Source of the DNA: Actinomycetota bacterium
GTDB taxonomy: Bacteria; Actinomycetota; Actinomycetes; Actinomycetales; Dermatophilaceae
Length of the DNA: 64,000 nt
Direction: 5' to 3'
Assembly (NCBI GenBank): GCA_020161845.1
Contig: JAIUNK010000012.1
Span: 47,599 to 111,598 of the forward strand
Shown here: piece by piece, positions 10,075-17,800 of the stretch
Position numbering within the stretch: position 1 is the first letter of the stretch
How the letters are laid out: each line of letters starts with the position of its first letter
The notes under the pieces: generated by a model
Seen by the model: the letters and a program-made list of their open reading frames with translations, nothing else
The model's database searches: none
Told to the model about the DNA's origin: nothing
Translations under genes and position numbers: made by a program

Positions 10075-10452
10075 ATGGCACGACTTGTCGGAGTCGACCT
10101 GCCGCGCGAGAAGCGCGTGGAGATCGCTCTTACGTACATCTACGGCATGGGTCGGACCCGCGCCAAGCAGGCCGTCGAGGCGGCGGGGGTCGACCCGTCG
10201 ACTCGCGTCAAGGAACTCACCGAGAGCGACCTCGTCAAGCTCCGCGACTTCATCGAGGAGAACTTCAAGGTCGAGGGTGACCTGCGCCGCGAGGTTCAGG
10301 CCGACATTCGCCGCAAGGTGGAGATCGGCAGCTATCAGGGCCTGCGACACCGGCGTGGCCTGCCCGTCCGCGGGCAGCGCACGAAGACCAACGCGCGCAC
10401 CCGCAAGGGTCCCAAGCGCACTGTGGCCGGCAAGAAGAAGGCCGGTAAGTAG
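10075..10452 (+). CDS. rpsM: 30S ribosomal protein S13
   Basis: 125 residues: [24 protein letters not shown] start, helix-two-turn-helix RNA-binding core, and the basic C-terminal [19 protein letters not shown] tail. S13 contacts the P-site tRNA and the 50S subunit. AGGAG lies at 10059-10063. Confidence 0.97.
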   Translation: MARLVGVDLPREKRVEIALTYIYGMGRTRAKQAVEAAGVDPSTRVKELTESDLVKLRDFIEENFKVEGDLRREVQADIRRKVEIGSYQGLRHRRGLPVRGQRTKTNARTRKGPKRTVAGKKKAGK

Positions 10453-10543
10453 GCCCGGGGGCGCCTGCCCCCGCGCCAGGCCTTCGCCTCGAAGACCGAC
10501 CACGACAGCTGCATCGCCGAAGACGTAGGAGAGAACTCGAACC

Positions 10544-10951
10544 ATGCCTCCCAAGAGCCGAATGGCCGCGGGCGCCAAGAAGGTGCGCCGCAAGGAGAAG
10601 AAGAACGTCGCCCACGGGCACGCCCACATCAAGAGCACGTTCAACAACACGATCGTCTCGATCACCGACCCGACCGGCGCGGTCATCAGCTGGGCGTCCG
10701 CCGGCCAGGTGGGTTTCAAGGGGTCGCGCAAGTCCACCCCGTTCGCGGCGCAGATGGCGGCCGAGGCCGCCGCCCGTCGCGCGATGGAGCACGGGATGCG
10801 CAAGGTCGACGTGTTCGTCAAGGGTCCGGGCTCCGGCCGCGAGACCGCTATCCGTTCCCTGACCGCTACCGGCCTGGAGGTCGGCGCCATCAGCGACGTC
10901 ACGCCGACGCCGCACAACGGTGTCCGTCCGCCCAAGCGTCGCCGCGTCTGA
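10544..10951 (+). CDS. rpsK: 30S ribosomal protein S11
   Basis: 135 residues with the conserved [21 protein letters not shown] and [21 protein letters not shown] segments. S11 lies on the platform at the mRNA exit. AGGAGAG at 10528-10534 precedes the ATG. Confidence 0.97.
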   Translation: MPPKSRMAAGAKKVRRKEKKNVAHGHAHIKSTFNNTIVSITDPTGAVISWASAGQVGFKGSRKSTPFAAQMAAEAAARRAMEHGMRKVDVFVKGPGSGRETAIRSLTATGLEVGAISDVTPTPHNGVRPPKRRRV

Positions 10952-10983
10952 GCGCCCGTAGCGAGTAAGGAGACCACGAGACC

Positions 10984-11592
10984 ATGGCCCGTTACACCGG
11001 CCCCATCACCAAGAAGTCGCGTCGCCTCAAGGTCGACCTCGTCGGCGGCGACAAGAACTTCGAGAACCGTCCCTTCCCGCCCGGCCAGCACGGTCGGGGC
11101 CGGATCCAGGAGAAGGAATACCTCCACCAGCTGCAGGAGAAGCAGAAGGCCCGCTTCACCTACGGCGTGATGGAGAAGCAGTTCCGCGGCTACTACGAGG
11201 AAGCGGTCCGCCGCTCCGGCAAGACCGGCGCGAACCTGCTGCAGATCCTGGAGTCGCGCCTCGACAACGTCGTCTACCGGGCCGGCATCGCCCGGACCCG
11301 CCGCGCCGCCCGGCAGTTGGTGACCCACGGTCACTTCCTGGTCAACGGCGTGCGCGTCGACGTCCCGAGCTACCGGGTGAGCCAGTACGACATCATCGAC
11401 ATCCGTCCCAAGAGCCGTGAGGCGTTCCCGTTCGAGCTGGCTCGCCAGACGTTCGGCGACCGGCCCATCCCGGCGTGGATGAAGGTCGTGCCGGGCACGC
11501 TGCAGATCCTGATCCACCAGCTGCCGGTTCGCGAGCAGATCGACACAGTGCTCACCGAGCAGCTGATCGTCGAGCTCTACTCCAAGAACTGA
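10984..11592 (+). CDS. rpsD: 30S ribosomal protein S4
   Basis: 202 residues, the zinc-free form. The S4 RNA-binding fold is seen at RLDNVVYRAGIARTRRAARQLVTHGH (about residues 92-117), and the C-terminal end is VELYSKN. In other bacteria S4 nucleates 30S assembly and represses the alpha operon. It is followed by a 10-bp perfect hairpin before rpoA. Confidence 0.97.
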   Translation: MARYTGPITKKSRRLKVDLVGGDKNFENRPFPPGQHGRGRIQEKEYLHQLQEKQKARFTYGVMEKQFRGYYEEAVRRSGKTGANLLQILESRLDNVVYRAGIARTRRAARQLVTHGHFLVNGVRVDVPSYRVSQYDIIDIRPKSREAFPFELARQTFGDRPIPAWMKVVPGTLQILIHQLPVREQIDTVLTEQLIVELYSKN

Positions 11593-11598
11593 CCGATC

Positions 11599-11623
11599 GG
11601 CGGGGGGCCTGGTGCCCCCCGCC
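11599..11623 (+). terminator. Hairpin between rpsD and rpoA
   Basis: GGCGGGGGGC (11599-11608) pairs perfectly with GCCCCCCGCC (11614-11623) around a 5-base loop. It starts seven bases after the rpsD stop. Placed between a ribosomal gene and the RNA polymerase gene, it could tune rpoA by attenuation or mRNA processing. Confidence 0.5.
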
Positions 11624-11733
11624 GTCTGGTCCGCCTCGTGGACCGATGCGAGGCGGACCGCCGGCACCGCGATCTGCTGCCGGCACCACTTGCGGGCCTC
11701 ATATAGCGGTCGCCCGCGGGAAGGAAGAAACCA

Positions 11734-12750
11734 GTGCTCATCGCACAGCGACCCCTCCTGTCCGAGGAGGTCATCTCCGATGCTCGGTCCCGGTTCGTCA
11801 TCGAGCCGCTCGAGCCCGGATTCGGGTACACACTCGGCAACTCCCTGCGTCGGACGCTGCTCTCCAGCATTCCCGGTGCCGCCGTCACGAGCATTCGCAT
11901 CGACGGCGTGCTGCACGAGTTCACGACGATTCCCGGGGTCAAGGAAGACGTCACCGAGCTCATCCTCAACATCAAGGGCCTGGTCGTCTCCAGCGAGCAC
12001 GACGAGCCGGTCGTGATGTACCTGCGCAAGCAGGGTCCCGGCATCGTCACCGCGGCCGACATCGCCCCCCCGGCCGGGGTCGAGGTGCACAATCCCGACC
12101 TGCACGTCGCCACGCTCAACGACAACTCCAAGATCGAGATGGAGCTGACGGTCGAGCGCGGCCGTGGCTACGTCTCGGCGCAGCAGAACAAGTCCGGGGA
12201 CCAGGAGATCGGCCGGATTCCGGTCGACTCGATCTACTCCCCGGTGCTGGCCGTCACCTACCGGGTCGAGGCCACCCGAGTCGAGCAGCGCACCGACTTC
12301 GACAAGCTGATCGTCGACGTCGAGACGAAGAACTCGATGGCGCCGCGCGATGCCCTCGCCTCGGCGGGCAAGACGCTGGTCGAGCTGTTCGGCCTGGCCC
12401 GCGAGCTGAACATCGAGGCCGAGGGCATCGACATGGGGCCCTCGCCCACGGACGCGGCGCTGGCTGCGGACCTCGCCCTGCCGATCGAGGACCTGGACCT
12501 GACGGTCCGCTCCTACAACTGCCTCAAGCGCGAGGGCATCCACACGGTCGGCGAGCTCGTCGGCCGCAGCGAGGCCGACCTGCTCGACATCCGCAACTTC
12601 GGCGCGAAGTCGATCGACGAGGTCAAGGCCAAGCTGGTCGGCATGGGTCTGGCCCTCAAGGACAGCCCGCCCGGATTCGACCCGGCGGCGATCGTCGACC
12701 GCTACGACGAGGACGACGACTCGGCCTTCGCCGAGGACGAGCAGTACTGA
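11734..12750 (+). CDS. rpoA: RNA polymerase alpha subunit
   Basis: 338 residues. The N-terminal assembly domain spans about 1-230 ([23 protein letters not shown]), and the C-terminal domain for UP-element and activator contact is at about 248-305 ([33 protein letters not shown]). An acidic tail ends the protein. The GTG at 11734 follows GGAAGGAAG. The order rpsD-rpoA-rplQ is standard. Confidence 0.98.
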   Translation: MLIAQRPLLSEEVISDARSRFVIEPLEPGFGYTLGNSLRRTLLSSIPGAAVTSIRIDGVLHEFTTIPGVKEDVTELILNIKGLVVSSEHDEPVVMYLRKQGPGIVTAADIAPPAGVEVHNPDLHVATLNDNSKIEMELTVERGRGYVSAQQNKSGDQEIGRIPVDSIYSPVLAVTYRVEATRVEQRTDFDKLIVDVETKNSMAPRDALASAGKTLVELFGLARELNIEAEGIDMGPSPTDAALAADLALPIEDLDLTVRSYNCLKREGIHTVGELVGRSEADLLDIRNFGAKSIDEVKAKLVGMGLALKDSPPGFDPAAIVDRYDEDDDSAFAEDEQY

Positions 12751-12824
12751 CCGATTCGACCGGGAGTGCGTCCGGCCCGTGAGCGGGTCGGCGCGGATCG
12801 GTCAGCAGACCCACAGGAGAACTC

Positions 12825-13547
12825 ATGCCTACCCCCACGAAGGGCCCCCGCCTGGGCGGCGGTCCGGCGCACGAACGGCTGATCCTGGCGAATCTCGCCA
12901 CGGCGCTGTTCGAGCACGACAAGATCACGACGACCGAGGCCAAGGCGAAGCGGCTGCGTCCGCTGGCCGAGCGCCTCATCACCTTCGCCAAGCGGGGTGA
13001 CCTGCATGCCCGGCGCCGAGTCCTCACGGTCGTCCGGGACAAGGGTGTCGTGCATCGCTTGTTCACCGAGATCGCGCCGGACATGGCGCAGCGTCCGGGC
13101 GGTTACACCCGCATCACGAAGATCGGCGCCCGCAAGGGCGACAACGCGCCGATGGCCGTGATCGAGCTGGTCCGGGAGGTGTACTCGCCGAAGCAGGCCA
13201 CGGTGAAGGAGGCTGAGGCGGCCACCAAGCGGGCCGCCAAGAAGGCCGCCGCGCCGGCCGAGGCTCCCGCCGAGGCGGCTGAGGCTCCTGCGGTGTCGGC
13301 CGAGGAGGCTGCCACGCCGGCCGATGGCGGCTACGGGCCCGACTCGGCGCCCGTGCCGGCCGACGGTTCGGTGCCCGAGGGCTTCCCGGTCAAGGGCAAC
13401 AAGGACTCGATGAAGTTCCACACCCCCGAGTCGCCGTACTACGAGCGGACCGTCGCGGAGGTCTACTTCAAGGACGCCGAGGCGGCCGAGAAGGCGGGCT
13501 TCGCCGGCGTCTCCGGCGACGAGGGTGCCGAGTCCGACGAATCCTGA
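12825..13547 (+). CDS. rplQ: 50S ribosomal protein L17 with long C-terminal extension
   Basis: 240 residues against about 120 for the core protein. Residues 1-120 are ordinary L17 ([25 protein letters not shown]). They are followed by an Ala/Glu/Pro/Lys linker and then a compact segment of about 40 residues with [20 protein letters not shown] and [17 protein letters not shown] believe related segments occur at the ends of other actinobacterial proteins (sunset-like), but that is from memory. The role of the extra domain is unknown. Confidence 0.95.
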   Translation: MPTPTKGPRLGGGPAHERLILANLATALFEHDKITTTEAKAKRLRPLAERLITFAKRGDLHARRRVLTVVRDKGVVHRLFTEIAPDMAQRPGGYTRITKIGARKGDNAPMAVIELVREVYSPKQATVKEAEAATKRAAKKAAAPAEAPAEAAEAPAVSAEEAATPADGGYGPDSAPVPADGSVPEGFPVKGNKDSMKFHTPESPYYERTVAEVYFKDAEAAEKAGFAGVSGDEGAESDES

Positions 13548-13571
13548 TCGGCTCCCTCTTTCACGACGCAA

Positions 13572-13605
13572 CGGGTCCGGCTCCCCACGGTGGGGGTCGG
13601 ACCCG
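13572..13605 (+). terminator. Terminator of the alpha operon
   Basis: CGGGTCCG (13572-13579) pairs with CGGACCCG (13598-13605), with a second inner stem CCCC/GGGG. It lies 25 bases after the rplQ stop. It is a GC-only hairpin without a T run, as is usual in actinobacteria. Confidence 0.6.
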
Positions 13606-13626
13606 CTGTCGTGTCCGGCCTTGCGG

Positions 13627-13741
13627 CGACTGCCGCCCCCTTTGCACGACTGCCGCCCTCTTTGCACGACTGCCGCCCCCATTCATCAAGGGCGGCAGTG
13701 CGGGTAGTGGGGCGGCAGTGCAGGTCATGGGGCGGCAGTGC
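13627..13741. repeat. Three direct plus three inverted 10-bp units at 20-bp spacing
   Basis: ACTGCCGCCC occurs at 13629, 13649 and 13669, and its complement GGGCGGCAGT at 13690, 13710 and 13730. Every step is exactly 20 bp on each side, with the centre of symmetry near 13684. The 10-bp stems are separated by 10-base unpaired segments, so the whole region can fold into one long interrupted hairpin. It lies between the alpha-operon terminator and truA. Function unknown. Confidence 0.85.
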
Positions 13742-13759
13742 GGGGGACCAGGGCGGGGT

Positions 13760-13765
13760 TAGGGT
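13760..13765 (+). promoter_or_regulatory. -10 element of truA (leaderless)
   Basis: TAGGGT followed by exactly six bases and then the GTG start of truA, which places the transcription start on or next to the start codon. Confidence 0.5.
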
Positions 13766-13771
13766 GAGTCC

Positions 13772-14662
13772 GTGACGAGCGTCGAGTCCGAGAGCGCGGC
13801 GGGCGACGGCGTACGGCTTCGGCTCGACTTCGGCTACGACGGCACCGACTTCTCCGGATGGGCCGCCCAGCCCGGTCGGCGTACCGTCGAGGGTGAGCTC
13901 ACGGCCGCACTGGCGACGATCCTGCGGTACGACGCCGTACGGCTCACCGTGGCTGGACGCACCGACGCCGGGGTGCATGCCCGGGCGGCCGTGGCGCACG
14001 TGGACGTGCCGCGCACGGCGTACGAGAGCTTGCCGGGCCGGTCGACGCGTGAGCCGGGAGCGGCGGCGGTGACGCGGCTGCGGGGGGTGCTGCCGGGGGA
14101 CATCGTGGTACGTCGGGTGGCGCCGGCACCGGACGGTTTCGATGCGCGCTTTTCGGCGTCCTACCGGCGCTATTCCTACCGGCTCACCGACCGCCTCTGG
14201 GAGCTCGACCCGTTGCGGCGGCGCGAGGTCGTGACCCACCCGCGTCCGCTGTGCGTCGAGGCGATGACTGTCGAGGCGGCGTCGCTGACCGGCCTGCACG
14301 ACTTTGCTGCCTTTTGCAAGCGCCGTGCGGGGGCCACGACCGTGCGGACGCTGCAGCTCTATTCGTGGCAGCGCGACGCCGACGGCATCCTCGTGGCGAC
14401 CGTGATCGCCGACGCGTTCTGCCATTCGATGGTGCGTTCCCTGGTGGGTGCGGTTCTGCCGGTGGGGGAGGGGCGTCGCGATCCGGGGTGGGCCCGACGC
14501 GTTCTGGTGGCCGGCAAGCGTGACTCCGGCGTCGTCGTGATGCCCCCGCACGGCCTGTGTCTCGAGGAGGTCGGGTACCCGCCGGATGCCGAGCTGGCGC
14601 GTCGGGCCGCCGCCGCCCGACGCGTGCGAACGCTCCCGGAGCGGACGCGGGACCCCGGCTAG
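13772..14662 (+). CDS. truA: tRNA pseudouridine(38-40) synthase TruA
   Basis: 296 residues; makes pseudouridine 38-40 in the tRNA anticodon stem. The catalytic Asp is D65 in AGRTDAGVHA, and FGYDGTDFSGWAAQPG and FAAFCKRRAG are family marks. The GTG start at 13772 has no Shine-Dalgarno but a TAGGGT element six bases upstream, so it is probably leaderless. truA after rplQ is the normal actinobacterial order. Confidence 0.96.
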   Translation: MTSVESESAAGDGVRLRLDFGYDGTDFSGWAAQPGRRTVEGELTAALATILRYDAVRLTVAGRTDAGVHARAAVAHVDVPRTAYESLPGRSTREPGAAAVTRLRGVLPGDIVVRRVAPAPDGFDARFSASYRRYSYRLTDRLWELDPLRRREVVTHPRPLCVEAMTVEAASLTGLHDFAAFCKRRAGATTVRTLQLYSWQRDADGILVATVIADAFCHSMVRSLVGAVLPVGEGRRDPGWARRVLVAGKRDSGVVVMPPHGLCLEEVGYPPDAELARRAAAARRVRTLPERTRDPG

Positions 14663-14760
14663 CAGCGGCTCTCAGCAGCTCGCGGTGGCTCGCGTCGGCT
14701 CACGGGTGAGCTGCCCGGCGTTCGCCGCGTCGCCGACGCCCGTGGGTTGTCGGTGCGAGG

Positions 14761-14767
14761 TACTAAT
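14761..14767 (+). promoter_or_regulatory. Candidate -10 of the amylopullulanase gene
   Basis: TACTAAT, an AT-rich patch in GC-rich surroundings 91 bases before the chosen start. No convincing -35 is seen at normal spacing, so this is tentative. Confidence 0.35.
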
Positions 14768-14857
14768 CTCCCCCCGAAACGCTCTACCGGGTGGTCGGCC
14801 GCACCGCGCAGCGCCCGTCCCAGAGCTGGAACCGCCTCACGCCGAAGGAGACCCGCC

Positions 14858-17800
14858 ATGCTGCCTGCCGCTGGCGCTGCTGACACCAAGGTCGTCACGC
14901 TCGTCGGCACGCTGCAGTCGGCGCTGGGGTGTGCCTCGGACTGGGTGCCGGACTGCCCGGCCACGCGGCTCGTGTCGACCGGCGGCGCGACGTACCAGGC
15001 GAGGTTCGACCTGCCCGCCGGGAGCTACGACTACAAGGTGACCATCGGCGGGAGTTGGGCCGAGAACTACGGCGCCGGTGGCGCCCAGGACGGGCCCAAT
15101 CTCGGGCTGCGGCTGCTGGGCCCGGCTACGGTCGTGGTCAGCTACGACGACGCCACGCATCGGATCGAGGTGGCCCCGCTGACCCTGGCCGGGCCGGCCG
15201 GCCCCCAGGACGCCGAGCTGGCCCGGGACAGCCTGCGCAATCCGCTCACCCGGGAGCGGTTCTACTTCCTGATGGTCGACCGGTTCGCCAACGGCGACCC
15301 CGCCAATGACAGCGGGGGCCTGACCGGCGACCGGTTGAGCACCGGCTTCGACCCCACCGACAAGGGCTTCTTCCACGGCGGCGACCTGCGCGGCGTCATC
15401 GAGAAGCTGGACTACCTGCAGGCGCTGGGCACGACCGCGATCTGGCTGACGCCCTCGTTCACCAACCGCCCCGTGCAGGGGTCCGGCGACGACATCTCGG
15501 CGGGCTATCACGGCTACTGGACCACCGACTTCACCCGGATCGACCCACACCTGGGCACGAACGAGGACCTGGCGGCGCTGGTGGCCGCGGCCCACGCGAA
15601 GGGGATGAAGGTCTTCCTCGACATCATCACCAATCACACCGCGGACGTCCTGGACCATGCGGGCGACCGCTACGGCTATGTGCCCAAGTCGGACCGGCCC
15701 TACCGGGCCGCCGACGGTACGCCGTTCGACGACGCCGACTACGCGTCCTCGGCCACCTTTCCCGACCTCGACCCGGCGACCAGCTTTCCCTACGTGCCGA
15801 CCTGGCGGACCGCGGCCGACGCGACGGTCAAGGTGCCGGCGTGGCTCAACGATCCGACGATGTACCACCACCGGGGCAACTCGACGTGGACCGGGGAGTC
15901 GGTGACCTACGGCGACTTCGTCGGCCTCGACGACCTGTTCACCGAGCGGCCCGAGGTCGTCGAGGGGATGATCGAGATCTACGCGGCCTGGGCCAGGACC
16001 GGCATCGACGGGTTCCGCATCGACACGATGAAGCACGTCAACCTGGCCTTCTGGCAGCGCTTCTCGCCGGCGGTGCTCGCCGCCGCCCGCGCCGCGGGGA
16101 ATAGCGAGTTCTTCATGTTCGGGGAGGTTTACGACGGCGATCCCCGCGTCACATCCCGCTACACCACGACGGGCAGGGTGCAGGCCACCCTCGACTTCGG
16201 GTTCCAGGGGGCCGCGCTGGCCTTCGCCCAAGGCGCGCCGACCACCCGGTTGGCCGCCTTCTTCGCCACCGACGACTGGTACACCGACACCGACTCCAAC
16301 GCCTACGGGCTGCCCACGTTCCTGGGCAACCACGACCTGGGCCGGGTGGGGATGCTGCTGGCCCAGGCCGGTTTCATCGGCCAAGAGCTCGCCGCCCGCC
16401 ATCGCCTGGCGCACGCGCTGATGTACCTGACCCGGGGCCAACCCGTCGTCTACTACGGCGACGAACAGGGCTTCGCCGGGGCCGGCGGCGACAAGGACGC
16501 CCGGCAGGACATGTTCGCCACCCAGGTGGCCCAGTTCGCCGCGGAGACGCTGGTCGGCGGCGGCACGATGGGCACGGGCGAGCACTTCGGCACCGATGGT
16601 CCCCTCTTTGAGCACATCGCCGGGCTGGCACGGCTCCGCGCCGCGCACCCGGCCCTCGCCGACGGCGCCCAGGTGCCTCGCTTCGCCGCGAATTCGGCCG
16701 GCTGTTATGCGTTCTCACGGGTGCTGGCCGCCGACGGCATCGAATACCTGGTGATCGCCAACAACGCGACGACCGCGGCGCCCGCCGCCTTCGCGACGTA
16801 CGGCCCCGAGATGACGTTCCACCCGATCTACGGCACCGACCGGCCGCTGACCGCCGACCGCGAGGCCCGCGTCCACCTCACGGTGCCGCCGCTGTCGGTG
16901 CAGGTCTTCCGGGCCGAGCGGGCCATCCCGGACCCGATCGGACCGCTGGTGGTGCACCTGATCAGCCCGGGCCGCGGCGCCGTGGTCGGCGGTCGCGCGG
17001 AGATCGCCGCCAGCGTGCCGGGGAATGTGTTCGCGCAGGTCTCGTTCGCGATGCGCCCGGTCGGGACCATCGACTGGACTCATCTCGGCACCGACGACCA
17101 CCCGCCGTACCGCATCTGCCACGACGTCACCGGGGTGTCGGCGGGCACGATGCTGGAATACCGAGCGGTCGCCAAGGACCGGCGCGGCGCCGTGGCAGCG
17201 ACGTCCGGCTTCGCGATCGTGGGTCCGCCCGGAATGCCGGACACCGCGCTGGCCCCGCCGCCGACCGGGGCGCAGGGTCCGGTCATCACCGCCCCCGGCA
17301 GCTTCCAGGGCGCGCTCGGCTGCGGCGCTGACTGGGATCCGGCGTGCCTGCGGCCGTGGCTGCAGGACCCCCAGGGGACCGGCCGCTACACCTGGACCAC
17401 GACGGCGATCCCGGCGGGCCGTTACGAGGTCAAGGTCGCGCACGGGTTGAGTTGGGCCGAGAACTACGGCGCCGGCGGTCTCAAGGACGGGCCCAACCAG
17501 GCCTTCACCGTGCCGAGCGACGGACTGGCCGTGACCTTCGACTACCTGCTGGCCACCCACGAGCTCACCGTCCACGTCGTCCCACCCGGCCCGGATCCCG
17601 AGCTGACCAGGGCGCGGGCGATCTGGGTGGAGCCGGACCTGATCGCCTGGCCGCCCGACGCCGTACCGGCCGGTGCCGATCCGACCCGGCTGCACTGGCA
17701 GCTGTACGGCGCCCCGCAGGGCGGCCTCGTGCGCGACGACCAGGCGCTGACCGGGCCGGCCACGACGGCGTACGAGCTGGCCTGTCAGCGCACCGGCCTG

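Noticed and set aside
13627-13741. CRISPR or IS terminal repeats
   Set aside because: Units are only 10 bp, mirror-arranged at fixed pitch with short filler; no transposase is near.
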